A DNA stretch of 64,000 nucleotides, taken from NCBI GenBank assembly GCA_016193485.1, contig JACPRZ010000043.1:32944-96943 (forward strand), in the 5' to 3' direction. Position numbers and translations under genes: made by a program. Shown piece by piece: positions 25,576 through 36,035 of this stretch. This DNA is from Bacteroidota bacterium (GTDB taxonomy: Bacteria > Bacteroidota > Bacteroidia > JACPRZ01). Below the pieces are notes generated by a model that did no database searches, had not been told where the DNA came from, and was given only the letters and a program-made list of their open reading frames with translations. Numbering within the stretch: the first letter of the stretch is position 1; every line of letters starts with the position of its first letter.

Positions 25576-26706
25576 CTAACCAAAATATTCAACTGCCTTT
25601 TTTGTAATGTACTCCAACTGCTCCTCGTCCAGTTCCGTATGCATGGGCAGTGAAATGATCTGCTTAGCAAGTTTTTCGGCAACCGGAAAATCGCCTCTTT
25701 TCCAGCGGTTTCCCCTAAAAGCTCGCTGAAGATGAAGCGGCATGGGATAATAGAGCATCGAGGGAATATTGTTTTTCTGCAAATGTTCCATAAGCCCGTC
25801 ACGGCTGCCACCAATAACTTTCAGAGTATACTGGTGAAAAACATGCGTGGATTGCGCCTGGCGGTAAGGTATGACAACATTTTTCAATCCCGAAAATGCT
25901 TTATCATAATAGTCGGCTGCTTTTCTCCTTGCTGTAATATATCCATCAAGTTTCTTCAGTTTGACGCGGAGGATTGCCGCCTGCAAAGTGTCAAGCCGGG
26001 AATTCAAACCGATGGCATCATAAAAATACCTTTTTTTCTGGCCATGATTGGCAATCATCCTGAGTTTTTCAGCAAGGCGGCTGTTGTCAGTAAATATCGC
26101 TCCGCCATCCCCGTATGCGCCAAGATTTTTCGAGGGGAAAAATGATGTTGTGCCTGCATCCCCTATAGTTCCCGCTTTTTTTCCCGTTCCGTTTTTGAAG
26201 AAATATTCCGCACCGATCGCCTGGGCATTATCTTCAATAACAAATATCTTATTCTCTTTTGCAATCTTCATGATCTCATCCATGGCAGCACACTGCCCGT
26301 AGAGGTGAACAGGTATTATCGCTTTTGTTTTACGTGTTATCGCTTTCCGGATCGAGGCAGGATCAATATTAAAAGTATCGTACAGTGAATCTGCAAAAAC
26401 AACTTTTAATCCGAGAAGTGCGGCAACTTCGGCAGTGGAAATAAAAGTAAAGGTCGGTGCGATGATCTCATCTCCCGGCTTTAATTCAAGAGCGATCAGG
26501 GCAATTTTAAGAGCATCGGTCCCATTGGCGCAGGCAATAACATTCTTTGCACCTGTATATTGCATCAATTCTTCCTCAAATTGCCTGACATCAGGGCCTA
26601 AAATAAAACGCGCAGAACGGATTACTGAAAAAACCGCCTCATCAACTTCATGCTTTATATTTTCATACTGCGATTGCAGGTCAACCATTTGTATCGGCCT
26701 CATCAT
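25576..26706 (-). CDS. DegT/DnrJ/EryC1/StrS sugar aminotransferase
   Basis: 376 residues. PLP-dependent transaminase that aminates a keto group of a nucleotide-activated sugar. PLP lysine in SFFPSKNLGAYGDGGA, FVIEDNAQAIGA with the PLP-contacting Asp, ACANGTDALKIAL, and the C-terminal YYPMPLHLQRAF motif. The sequence resembles WbpE/FdtB-type enzymes; next to a UDP-glucose dehydrogenase, a role on a 3-keto uronic-acid sugar is plausible but not proven. Start could be either of two consecutive ATGs at 26706/26703. Confidence 0.88.
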   Translation of the reverse strand: MMRPIQMVDLQSQYENIKHEVDEAVFSVIRSARFILGPDVRQFEEELMQYTGAKNVIACANGTDALKIALIALELKPGDEIIAPTFTFISTAEVAALLGLKVVFADSLYDTFNIDPASIRKAITRKTKAIIPVHLYGQCAAMDEIMKIAKENKIFVIEDNAQAIGAEYFFKNGTGKKAGTIGDAGTTSFFPSKNLGAYGDGGAIFTDNSRLAEKLRMIANHGQKKRYFYDAIGLNSRLDTLQAAILRVKLKKLDGYITARRKAADYYDKAFSGLKNVVIPYRQAQSTHVFHQYTLKVIGGSRDGLMEHLQKNNIPSMLYYPMPLHLQRAFRGNRWKRGDFPVAEKLAKQIISLPMHTELDEEQLEYITKKAVEYFG

Positions 26707-26768
26707 TATACAGAAAAATTAAATCGCTGCGAAGATACCCATTTATGAATATGAACACTGTCATTACT

Positions 26769-26776
26769 TACCTTTG
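26769..26776 (+). promoter_or_regulatory. -7 promoter box TACCTTTG
   Basis: Exact TAnnTTTG, 4 bp before ATG 26781. It lies downstream of the alternative ATG at 26745 and so supports 26781 as the start, with a nearly leaderless mRNA. Confidence 0.5.
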
Positions 26777-26780
26777 TATA

Positions 26781-27587
26781 ATGCAAACCAACTCTTCACA
26801 TGAATTACTGCTTTTATGGATTGTGAAACGATGCGGAGTTTTAATTATTGCTGTTATCTGCTGCTTATTTCGATCTCAGGTGGTGCAATGCCAGTCGCCT
26901 GATTCGGCATTATCAGGCGTAATAATCGGTGCAGGTTATGCGTACCAGGTTCCGGGCGGGGATATGGCGAAACGGTTCGGCAATAATTCCTCGGCAGGAG
27001 CGCTCGTTTATTACAAATCAAAGGCAAACTGGTTTTACGGGATTGATTTCAATTTTCTTTTCAGCGGTAATGTTAAAGAAACCGGAATGATGGACAGTAT
27101 TACCACTTCATCGGGCCAACTCATTGACCAGGGGGGGTTTCTTGCAAATGTATTTTTCCAGGAACGCGGGTTCTCCCTATCTGTAAAAACAGGAAAAAGA
27201 ATTGATTTTTTGACCGCAAACGTCAATTCAGGTCCCGTCATTATGGTTTCCGGTGGTTTTTTACAGCATAAAATCCGTATTGATTACAATAAAAACATCA
27301 ATAACCCGATACCTCAGATTGAAGGTGAGTACAAAAAAGGATATGACCGGCTTTCGAACGGCCCTGTTTTAAGTGAATTCATTGGATATACCTATTTCGG
27401 GAAGAACCGCATGGTAAATTTCATTGCGGGTTTTGAATTTTTCCAGGCATGGACAAAAAACAGGCGGTTTAATATTGATCTGCAAAGGCGTAACAATGCG
27501 CAGCGGCTGGATTTGCTGTATGGAATCAGGATCAGTTGGGTATTTCCGGTGTTCAGACGGTTACCGGATAAGTATTATTATAACTGA
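26781..27587 (+). CDS. Probable outer-membrane beta-barrel protein, unknown function
   Basis: About 268 residues. Hydrophobic signal-like segment near the N terminus (GVLIIAVICCLFRSQVVQCQ), then alternating strands typical of barrels (GVIIGAGYAYQVPGGDMAKR, LVYYKSKANWFYGIDFNFLF, NFIAGFEFFQAWTKNRRFNI). Aromatic residues and the GIRISWVFP strand near the C terminus fit an outer-membrane barrel seen in many Bacteroidota. No named family assigned. Followed 43 bp later by a propeller protein on the same strand. Confidence 0.65.
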   Translation: MQTNSSHELLLLWIVKRCGVLIIAVICCLFRSQVVQCQSPDSALSGVIIGAGYAYQVPGGDMAKRFGNNSSAGALVYYKSKANWFYGIDFNFLFSGNVKETGMMDSITTSSGQLIDQGGFLANVFFQERGFSLSVKTGKRIDFLTANVNSGPVIMVSGGFLQHKIRIDYNKNINNPIPQIEGEYKKGYDRLSNGPVLSEFIGYTYFGKNRMVNFIAGFEFFQAWTKNRRFNIDLQRRNNAQRLDLLYGIRISWVFPVFRRLPDKYYYN

Positions 27588-27618
27588 ATAACAGATATAC
27601 ACTTTTTCCTGTATTTTG

Positions 27619-27626
27619 TACCTTTA
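27619..27626 (+). promoter_or_regulatory. Candidate -7 box (TACCTTTA)
   Basis: One mismatch to TAnnTTTG, 4 bp before ATG 27631; the same variant is used for the cyclase gene at 62172. Confidence 0.35.
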
Positions 27627-27630
27627 CTTT

Positions 27631-28773
27631 ATGAAAATAAGTTCCGGCATAACGATAATATTTTATTTTCAGAACATATTTTTATCACTGGTTTTTGCCC
27701 AAATACCCCGATCGGGATCGGATTCTCTGCCACAATGGATGGTGTTTACCACCCGCAATTCCAAAATCCCAGGCAACCGCATAACTGCAATTACCCAGGA
27801 TCCGAATGAACTTTTATTTTTTTCTTTTGGTGGGAAAATATGGGCGTTTAACGGAACAAAGTGGAAGAATTATTACAAACCCCCGTCATGGTCAGGCGAA
27901 GACGATATAAAAAAAATGGTTTTTGACAATACCGGTGTCATGTGGGCAGTCGGTACAAACAACCGTACCGCCTTTTATGAAGACGAACACTGGTCGGAAC
28001 TGAATCAGAAAAATTCGCCTTTGCCCGATGGAAAAGTGACCGATATGGCGATTGACCTGAACAATATAAAATGGTTTACCACCTCCGGTGACGGGCTTAT
28101 CAGGTATGACGGAAATGCATTTATACTTATGGATACGATGTGCGATGTTCCTGACACCAATTTTATATCTGTTGCTATTGACCGGAATAACATTTTCTGG
28201 CTGTTATCTTCCGCAGGACTTGTGAAATTCAGCAATGATTCCGTATTTGAATTGTCTGAAAATTTCAAAAACCCTGAACTTCCCGGCAAGATTAATTTTT
28301 TCGGAATCGGAAGCGATAATCGCATCTGGATGTGCGGTGGAAATAATTTTTCCGTTCGTGGAGGCGGCATTGCGGTCTTTGACGGGTTAACCACTTTCAG
28401 GTATTCCCGGCAAAACTCTTCTCTTACTTCTGACTGTGTTAATTCCATCGCATGGGATAATAACGGGACATTGTGGGCAGGTAACTGCAACTGTTCCGGA
28501 AGGGATGTTATTACCGGCACAAAAATTTTTTACAGGGGGGGTGTTGCGAGGCCTCTTGAACCGGTAACCATGAGCGTAAATATATCATTCATGCAGTTCA
28601 TCAATGCATCGGGTAATGCGCTTAATACCCTGCCCGGTTTGCGCAGCGAAGAAGAAAACAGAACACTTGCCCGGAATGTTAATGTGATCTTCGTTGATAA
28701 GGACAACAATAAATGGATTGGAACCGATAACGGGTTGTTTGTCTACAATGAGAAAGGAGTAGTAGTGAAATAA
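27631..28773 (+). CDS. Exported beta-propeller protein (two-component-regulator-propeller repeats)
   Basis: About 380 residues from ATG 27631 (MKISSGITIIFYF). Signal peptide, then repeating blades of the type N-x-x-W-x-G-T-x-x-G-L (VFDNTGVMWAVGTNN, AIDLNNIKWFTTSGDGLIRY, AIDRNNIFWLLSSAGLVKFS, AWDNNGTLWAGNCN, FVDKDNNKWIGTDNGLFVYN). These blades are the sensor part of hybrid two-component regulators, but here there is no kinase or membrane anchor after them. It is likely periplasmic or surface-exposed; ligand unknown. Confidence 0.75.
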   Translation: MKISSGITIIFYFQNIFLSLVFAQIPRSGSDSLPQWMVFTTRNSKIPGNRITAITQDPNELLFFSFGGKIWAFNGTKWKNYYKPPSWSGEDDIKKMVFDNTGVMWAVGTNNRTAFYEDEHWSELNQKNSPLPDGKVTDMAIDLNNIKWFTTSGDGLIRYDGNAFILMDTMCDVPDTNFISVAIDRNNIFWLLSSAGLVKFSNDSVFELSENFKNPELPGKINFFGIGSDNRIWMCGGNNFSVRGGGIAVFDGLTTFRYSRQNSSLTSDCVNSIAWDNNGTLWAGNCNCSGRDVITGTKIFYRGGVARPLEPVTMSVNISFMQFINASGNALNTLPGLRSEEENRTLARNVNVIFVDKDNNKWIGTDNGLFVYNEKGVVVK

Positions 28774-28947
28774 AATTTCGGATTTCGAATTTTTCCCGAT
28801 AGCCATTGGGATACGGATTGTCCGCCAAAAGCGGATCCGCCTGAAGCGGAAAATTTAAATCCGCAATTTTGACAATCCCTGCCTGCTCTGACGGAGTCCG
28901 ATACTCGTCAGAGTCATCGGACCGGCAGGCAGGCAGAATCCGAAATT
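28774..28947. mobile_element. MITE-like composite repeat, 174 bp, 11-bp perfect terminal inverted repeats
   Basis: AATTTCGGATT at 28774-28784 and AATCCGAAATT at 28937-28947 are exact reverse complements. Between them are nested palindromes: GCGGATCCGC-type (about 28830-28850), a CTCTGACGGAGT/ACTCGTCAGAGT pair (about 28896-28915) and the CCTGCC/GGCAGG arms also found at 40219 and 46008. It fills the gap between convergent genes, starting right after one stop codon and touching the other. Confidence 0.6.
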
Positions 28948-29662
28948 ATTTCAATATCCCGATACTTATCCCTGCCGTAGGCAGAACACCTGAATAATCG
29001 AGTGAAGTCCAGCGCTTGAAGCGCGTGAAGTTTTTTTCATCGGTATATTTTGCAAGCCGTAGTCCGGCACCGAAATTGAAGTCAATTGAGTAGATGTTTT
29101 TAAAAACACCGATTCTTCCGCCAAGCAAAACTCCGCCTGAAAACACATCAAGGTTTTTAATTTTGTCATCCTGCATTAGCGTTCCTTCATTCCAGTAAGA
29201 AGTAGTATTTGTTATCCATACTTTTCTGTACATCAGGTAAGGCGCTGCATAGAGTCCTGCCGGCAATTGAGACCATGTGTAGAGATAATTTCTTGCCTGT
29301 ATTGTTGCACCAAAGCCGGTTATTAAACTGGGAGAATACCAGTTACCCGAGTTATCATAAAAAGCAAGATTGTCCTCCTGAGATTTTAAATAATTCCCGC
29401 CATATCCTCCTTCAGAAGCATAAGTGCCGATACCGGAGAATAGCAAACTCCAGTTGTCGCTGATTTTCCTGTCATAAGACAACTGAAAACTGCCGTCAAA
29501 AAGGCGAAGCGGATTGACTTCAATTGCCTGTTTGAATTGCGGAACCGGTGCACCATCCTGCGCTGCTGCAAAGGATGAAAATAAAATAGTTCCTGCAAGA
29601 AGTAAAAAAGGCAGATAAAATTTCCGCCTTGTTCCGTAGAAGTTGAATGATGTTGTGTTCAT
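28946..29662 (-). CDS. Outer-membrane beta-barrel protein, unknown function
   Basis: About 238 residues from ATG 29662 (MNTTSFNFYGTRRKFYLPFL). Signal peptide ends at ...FSSFAAAQ; then barrel-like strands AIEVNPLRLFDGSFQLSYDR, WSLLFSGIGTYASEGGYG, GLYAAPYLMYRKVW, FGAGLRLAKYTDEK, and a short hydrophobic C-terminal strand (TAGISIGILK). An upstream in-frame TTG at 29698 is less likely. Similar small barrels are common in Bacteroidota; no substrate assigned. Its 3' end abuts a MITE-like repeat. Confidence 0.65.
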   Translation of the reverse strand: MNTTSFNFYGTRRKFYLPFLLLAGTILFSSFAAAQDGAPVPQFKQAIEVNPLRLFDGSFQLSYDRKISDNWSLLFSGIGTYASEGGYGGNYLKSQEDNLAFYDNSGNWYSPSLITGFGATIQARNYLYTWSQLPAGLYAAPYLMYRKVWITNTTSYWNEGTLMQDDKIKNLDVFSGGVLLGGRIGVFKNIYSIDFNFGAGLRLAKYTDEKNFTRFKRWTSLDYSGVLPTAGISIGILK

Positions 29663-29702
29663 GGGATTGTTTTTCCCATAAACGATACACCTGTTCAATT
29701 TA

Positions 29703-29800
29703 TTGTGCTACCAGGAGAGGGAAATAAGGGAGATAGGGGAGATAGGGGGAATAGGGGAATTCCCATATCTCCCTTATACCTTTATTTCCCTTATCTCCAT
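29703..29800. repeat. Purine/pyrimidine-asymmetric GGGAGATA repeats forming an inverted pair
   Basis: GGGAAATAAGGGAGATAGGG units (29720-29757) face TCTCCCTTATACCTTTATTT units (29767-29800) with GGAATTCCC at the centre. The right arm encodes the last codons of purC. Similar tracts occur near 31490-31565 and 46070-46095. Confidence 0.5.
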
Positions 29801-30745
29801 ATTAAAGTTTTTCAAAAACCGGTTAATATTGCTTTCTACCCGCAATAATGCGTTGTTGTTATCTGATCTTACAAACTTTTCCCCTGTAATTTTTTCATAC
29901 AATTCAATATATCTTTCCGATACGCTTTCAACAAATTCATCGCTCATTACCGGTACTTTCTGCCCCTCTATTCCCTGGAAACCGTTAGCCATCAGCCATT
30001 CGCGCACAAATTCCTTGGATAATTGTTTTTGCGGTTCACCTTTTCTTTGCCTTTCTTCATAGCCGTCCATGTAAAAATAGCGCGAGGAATCGGGAGTGTG
30101 AATTTCATCAATCAGGAAATATTTTTCCTCCTTCATGCCGAATTCATATTTTGTGTCCACGAGTAATAATCCCTGCTGTGCCGCCATTTCGGTTCCGCAC
30201 TTGTATAACCGGTGGGTGATATCTTCAAGGTATTCATAATCGTCAGCGGCAATGAGTTTACTTTTAAAAATCTCATCCTTTGAAATATCTTCATCATGGC
30301 CCACAGATGCTTTGGTTGTTGGCGTGATAATGGGATTGGGAAAAGCATCGTTTTCCCTCATTCCATCGATCATTTTTTCTCCGCAAATAGTTCTCTTGCC
30401 GCTTTTATATTCCCTCCAAGCATGGCCTGAGAGGTACCCACGGATAACCATTTCCACTTTTACCGGTTTGCAGATATGGCCAACAGTTACCACCGGGTCG
30501 GGAACATCAATAACCCAGTTGGGAATGATATGGGCAGTTGCTGCCATGAATTTAGCGGCAATCTGGTTCAACACCTGCCCTTTGTAAGGAATGCCGTGGG
30601 GCAGCACAACATCAAATGCCGAAATCCGGTCCGACACCACCATCACAAGCAGTTCATCGCTGACGGTGTACACATCCCGCACTTTTCCTTTATAGAAATT
30701 TGTCTGGCCGGGAAAGGAAAAATTTGTCTGTACGATAGTGTTCAT
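29774..30745 (-). CDS. purC: Phosphoribosylaminoimidazole-succinocarboxamide (SAICAR) synthase
   Basis: 323 residues, the longer eukaryote-like/Bacteroidota form. Condenses CAIR with aspartate in purine synthesis using ATP. Motifs: [66 protein letters not shown] and [14 protein letters not shown]. The last residues (MEIREIKV) are encoded by a purine-rich repeat (ggagataagggaaataaa type) that continues past the stop at 29703-29800, so the C terminus has been altered or extended by repeat sequence. Confidence 0.95.
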   Translation of the reverse strand: MNTIVQTNFSFPGQTNFYKGKVRDVYTVSDELLVMVVSDRISAFDVVLPHGIPYKGQVLNQIAAKFMAATAHIIPNWVIDVPDPVVTVGHICKPVKVEMVIRGYLSGHAWREYKSGKRTICGEKMIDGMRENDAFPNPIITPTTKASVGHDEDISKDEIFKSKLIAADDYEYLEDITHRLYKCGTEMAAQQGLLLVDTKYEFGMKEEKYFLIDEIHTPDSSRYFYMDGYEERQRKGEPQKQLSKEFVREWLMANGFQGIEGQKVPVMSDEFVESVSERYIELYEKITGEKFVRSDNNNALLRVESNINRFLKNFNMEIREIKV

Positions 30746-30830
30746 GATAAGGTTATACTTTTTGGTAAAACATAGAATTCTGACACCCCTCTCCTTATTA
30801 AAGAGAGGGGGTGGGGGTGAGGTTTGGAAT

Positions 30831-31301
30831 TCAACCCAACCCCGCGAGGCAATTTTTCACCGCATCAAAATCCGGGAAGTTACCTGCATCTTCAAGTATT
30901 TCTGCATGGCGCAGGATTCCGGTTTTGTCAACTACAAATGTTGAACGTTTTGCTACGCCTTTCAAACCAAGGATCCATTCGTCATACAACACTCCGTATT
31001 GTTTCCCCGCCTGCTTGTTGAAATCACTCAGCAGAGGGAAAGTGATTTTGTTGATTTCCCTGAATTTTGCCAGTGTGAAAGGCAGGTCAACCGAGATCCC
31101 TACCACCTGCGCATTCATGTTATTGTAGTCGCTCAGTTCATCGCGTGTCCGGCACATTTCTTTTGTGCATACACCTGTGAAAGCCGCAGGGAAAAAGAGA
31201 ATCACCACATTTTTCCCCGCGAAGTCATCCAGAGCAATGATATTGCGGTCGGTATCAACTAATTTGAAAACGGGCGCTTTATGCCCTATCTTTGCTGCCA
31301 T
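30831..31301 (-). CDS. Peroxiredoxin (AhpC/TSA, AhpE-like)
   Basis: 156 residues. Thiol peroxidase with the peroxidatic motif [15 protein letters not shown] (PxxxTxxC), the [15 protein letters not shown] strand and [12 protein letters not shown] with catalytic-site residues. Reduces hydrogen peroxide or organic hydroperoxides in the cytoplasm. A second Cys four residues after the peroxidatic one may allow a two-cysteine cycle. Sits next to purC on the same strand with an 85-bp gap containing a short C/T-G/A palindrome. Confidence 0.9.
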   Translation of the reverse strand: MAAKIGHKAPVFKLVDTDRNIIALDDFAGKNVVILFFPAAFTGVCTKEMCRTRDELSDYNNMNAQVVGISVDLPFTLAKFREINKITFPLLSDFNKQAGKQYGVLYDEWILGLKGVAKRSTFVVDKTGILRHAEILEDAGNFPDFDAVKNCLAGLG

Positions 31302-31319
31302 AAAATTAGTAATGTTTAA

Positions 31320-31449
31320 AGTTACTATTCACCCTTCTAACTCATCCCCCTACCCCCTTCTCTTAAAAACAAGAGAAGGGAGAACTCACCCCTCTCCTAT
31401 CCCGATGGCTATCGGGAGGAGAGGGGCAGGGGTGAGGTGAACAGTAACT
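31320..31449. mobile_element. MITE-like element, 130 bp, same ends as the element at 17284
   Basis: AGTTACTATTCACC (31320-31333) and GGTGAACAGTAACT (31436-31449) pair at 13 of 14 positions. The ends match the core GTTACTATTCACC of the 17284 element, but the interior is different: CCCCTCTCC-type hairpins plus CCCGATGGCTATCGGG. No coding sequence. Confidence 0.65.
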
Positions 31450-33654
<2,205 letters not shown>

Positions 33655-33700
33655 AAAATTTTTCTTATTATTGCAGATTATTTGAATCACGAAACCCGGA

Positions 33701-34255
33701 ATGTCTTTCCTGCGGGATATAAAACTTCTGTTTGGCAACCTGGTATACAGGAACCGCCTGGCTAAATCAAAACGCACAAGGAAGGTTTATAATTTTGACC
33801 AGGCGCATAGCATAGGCATCATTTACGATGCAACCGATAAAGATAATTATGAAAAAGTAAAGGCGTTTGTCCAGTACCTGAAAGATCAGAAAAAACAGGT
33901 AAGGTCGCTTGGGTATTTCAGCACAAGGTATCCGGGATACATTTTTCATCCCAAACTCGAATTCAGTTCTTTTTCGGTAAAAAATGTGAATTTTTTTCTG
34001 ATTCCTGGAGGAATCGAAGTGAGAAACTTCATGAATGAGGAATTTAATATTCTTATTGATCTCAACATGAACAACTCTTTCCCGCTGCAATATATCTGCG
34101 GCCTTTCAAAGGCCAATTTCAAAGTGGGTATAACAGGTAATGGCCATGATATTTATGATATGATGATCCATATTGAGAAAAAGAAAACGCTGGAGAATCT
34201 GCTTGACCAGGTGAAAAAATATCTGAACATGATAAACAAACCTGTTGGCGTATGA
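33701..34255 (+). CDS. DUF6913 family protein
   Basis: 184 residues without signal peptide. Pattern of a short Bacteroidota family: basic N terminus (LAKSKRTRKVYNFDQA), a Rossmann-like IGIIYDATDKDNYEKVKAFV, LKDQKKQVRSLGYFSTR, FFLIPGGIEVRNFMNEEFNI and LIDLNMNNSFPLQYICGLSKANFKVG. Function unknown. It overlaps the start of dapA by 4 bp (ATGA), an arrangement I recall as common in the phylum, suggesting co-expression between ligA and dapA. Confidence 0.8.
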   Translation: MSFLRDIKLLFGNLVYRNRLAKSKRTRKVYNFDQAHSIGIIYDATDKDNYEKVKAFVQYLKDQKKQVRSLGYFSTRYPGYIFHPKLEFSSFSVKNVNFFLIPGGIEVRNFMNEEFNILIDLNMNNSFPLQYICGLSKANFKVGITGNGHDIYDMMIHIEKKKTLENLLDQVKKYLNMINKPVGV

Positions 34256-35154
34256 AAAAATTCCAGGGTACGGGTGTTGCCCTTGTCACTCCTTTTCACC
34301 AGGACAGCAGCATTGATTTCAAATCGCTGGCAAAATTACTTCACCATGTAATCAGGAACCGGGTGGAATACCTGGTCCTTCTCGGCACTACCGGGGAATC
34401 GGTCACATTAAGCAAAGACGAAAAACTTGCCCTGATACGGTTTACGGTTGAAACCGTTGACAAAAAAGCGCCCATCGTTCTGGGGCTTGGCGGTAACAAT
34501 ACCCAGGAAATAATAAACTGCCTGAAGTCATACGAGATGGATGGCATTGATGCGATACTCTCAGTTTCACCCTATTATAATAAACCTTCACAGCGCGGCA
34601 TTGCCGAGCATTTCAAACGTATTGCCGATACTTCGGCTGTACCGGTCATATTGTATAATGTGCCTGGGCGCACTTCATCCAACATGAACGCTGAAACTAC
34701 GTTGCAACTGGCTGAAGAATCGGATAATATTATCGGGATAAAAGAAGCATCCGGGAATTTATCGCAGATCATGCAGATTCTTAAAAACCGCCCGGAAAAA
34801 TTCCTGGTCCTTTCAGGTGACGATTCGCTTACCTTTCCGTTGATGGCGTTAGGGGCAGATGGAGTGATCTCGGTTACAGCCAACGCTTTTCCGGCCGAAT
34901 TCTCGGATATGGCGCGATGCGCGCTTGCCGGGGAATTTGACACTGCGGCAGGATTGCACTACCGTCTGCTTGATTTTATGGAGAAAATATTCCTTGAAGG
35001 CAGTCCTTCCGGGATTAAGGCAGCGCTGGACATGCTTGGTATCTGCAACAATCATCTGCGCCTGCCGCTGGTGCCGGTGAGTAAAAATACCTGCCGGATT
35101 ATATCAGATGCGTTAAATAAAATAAAGAAAAACAGGAAAAAAGTCAAAGCGTAA
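34252..35154 (+). CDS. dapA: 4-hydroxy-tetrahydrodipicolinate synthase
   Basis: 300 residues. Condenses pyruvate with aspartate semialdehyde, first committed step of lysine/diaminopimelate synthesis. TIM-barrel motifs: LLGTTGESVTL, SPYYNKPSQRG, LYNVPGRTS (Y135) and the Schiff-base lysine in IGIKEASGN (K164). Starts inside the DUF6913 stop (ATGA). Its stop codon is followed at once by a large nested hairpin (35155-35235) shared with the convergent phosphatase gene. Confidence 0.96.
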   Translation: MKKFQGTGVALVTPFHQDSSIDFKSLAKLLHHVIRNRVEYLVLLGTTGESVTLSKDEKLALIRFTVETVDKKAPIVLGLGGNNTQEIINCLKSYEMDGIDAILSVSPYYNKPSQRGIAEHFKRIADTSAVPVILYNVPGRTSSNMNAETTLQLAEESDNIIGIKEASGNLSQIMQILKNRPEKFLVLSGDDSLTFPLMALGADGVISVTANAFPAEFSDMARCALAGEFDTAAGLHYRLLDFMEKIFLEGSPSGIKAALDMLGICNNHLRLPLVPVSKNTCRIISDALNKIKKNRKKVKA

Positions 35155-35235
35155 AGGTGTATAACAAAATGCACCAAGGGATGCCATCACTCAAAGTGAT
35201 GGCATCCCTCAAAAAGCGCATTTTATTATACACCT
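35155..35235. terminator. Nested 81-bp palindrome between convergent genes; REP-like, probable bidirectional terminator
   Basis: Outer arms AGGTGTATAACAAAATGC (35155-35172) and GCATTTTATTATACACCT (35218-35235) pair at 17 of 18 positions. Inside them are perfect 14-bp arms AGGGATGCCATCAC (35177-35190) and GTGATGGCATCCCT (35196-35209) with loop TCAAA. It begins directly after the dapA stop and ends 11 bp before the phosphatase stop. The two-tier structure looks like a small mobile palindromic element acting as terminator for both genes. Confidence 0.65.
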
Positions 35236-35246
35236 AAGCGTAATGA

Positions 35247-36035
35247 TCATAGATATTTCGCAACTATTCTTTTAAATTCTTTATTTATTTCCCGGTTTGA
35301 TGCAATGATTTCACCACCGTTGAGATAGTTTTCTTTTCCCTTAAAATCGCATACTTCGCCACCTGCTTCCTTTACCAGAAAGGCGCCAGCCGCAACATCC
35401 CACGCCTTGAGGCCATATTCATAAAATCCGTCCATTCGTCCGCATGCCACCCATGCAAGATCAACTGCTGCCGAACCCAACCTGCGCAGGCCATGGGTGT
35501 TTTTCATGAAATATCTGAATAACTCCATGTACCCGTCTAACCGGCTGTAATCATAAAATGGAAAACCGGTGGCAAGCAATGAATCGGTGATTTTTTTTGT
35601 GCCGGAAACATGAATTCTCCTGCCGTTCAGATAGGCGCCCCCCCCTTTCCATGCGTAAAAACATTCATCAAGGTTTATTTCATAAACAACCCCGGCCAGA
35701 AGCGAACCGCCTTTCATTAATGCAACGCTTACGGAAAAACAGGGAACGCCATGGATGAAGTTGGTAGTTCCGTCAAGCGGGTCAATGATCCAGGTAAACT
35801 CTCGTTGCCCGGTTTTCACGGTTTTTTCTTCGGTAAGAAAACCTGAGCCGGGCATAATGGGTTTCAACTCCCTGACCAGGAGTTGTTCAGTTGTTCTGTC
35901 CACATAGGTTACATAATCATGAACTCCCTTTGTTTTAACATCACCGGATGATATTTTCCCGGTATTATTCCGGATGAATTTTCCGGCTTTTTTTACTGCA
36001 ATGCAAACTTTTTTACAAACCGCTTCAGGTTTCAT
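35247..36035 (-). CDS. Inositol monophosphatase family protein
   Basis: 262 residues. Mg2+-dependent sugar/inositol phosphatase. Metal-binding motifs: LTEEKTV (Glu), WIIDPLDGTTNFIHG (DPxDGT) and the second signature KAWDVAAGAFLVKEAGGE (WDxAAG). Substrate could be inositol-1-phosphate, another sugar phosphate, or a regulatory role as in SuhB. Start overlaps the lgt stop by 4 bp (ATGA), so expression is coupled to lgt. Confidence 0.9.
   Translation of the reverse strand: MKPEAVCKKVCIAVKKAGKFIRNNTGKISSGDVKTKGVHDYVTYVDRTTEQLLVRELKPIMPGSGFLTEEKTVKTGQREFTWIIDPLDGTTNFIHGVPCFSVSVALMKGGSLLAGVVYEINLDECFYAWKGGGAYLNGRRIHVSGTKKITDSLLATGFPFYDYSRLDGYMELFRYFMKNTHGLRRLGSAAVDLAWVACGRMDGFYEYGLKAWDVAAGAFLVKEAGGEVCDFKGKENYLNGGEIIASNREINKEFKRIVAKYL

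Noticed and set aside
30783..30825. CCCCTCTCC/GAGAGGGGG palindrome as a terminator for purC or the peroxiredoxin gene
   Set aside because: It lies between two same-strand genes, upstream of the purC start; no U-tract in the direction of transcription. More likely another dispersed repeat.
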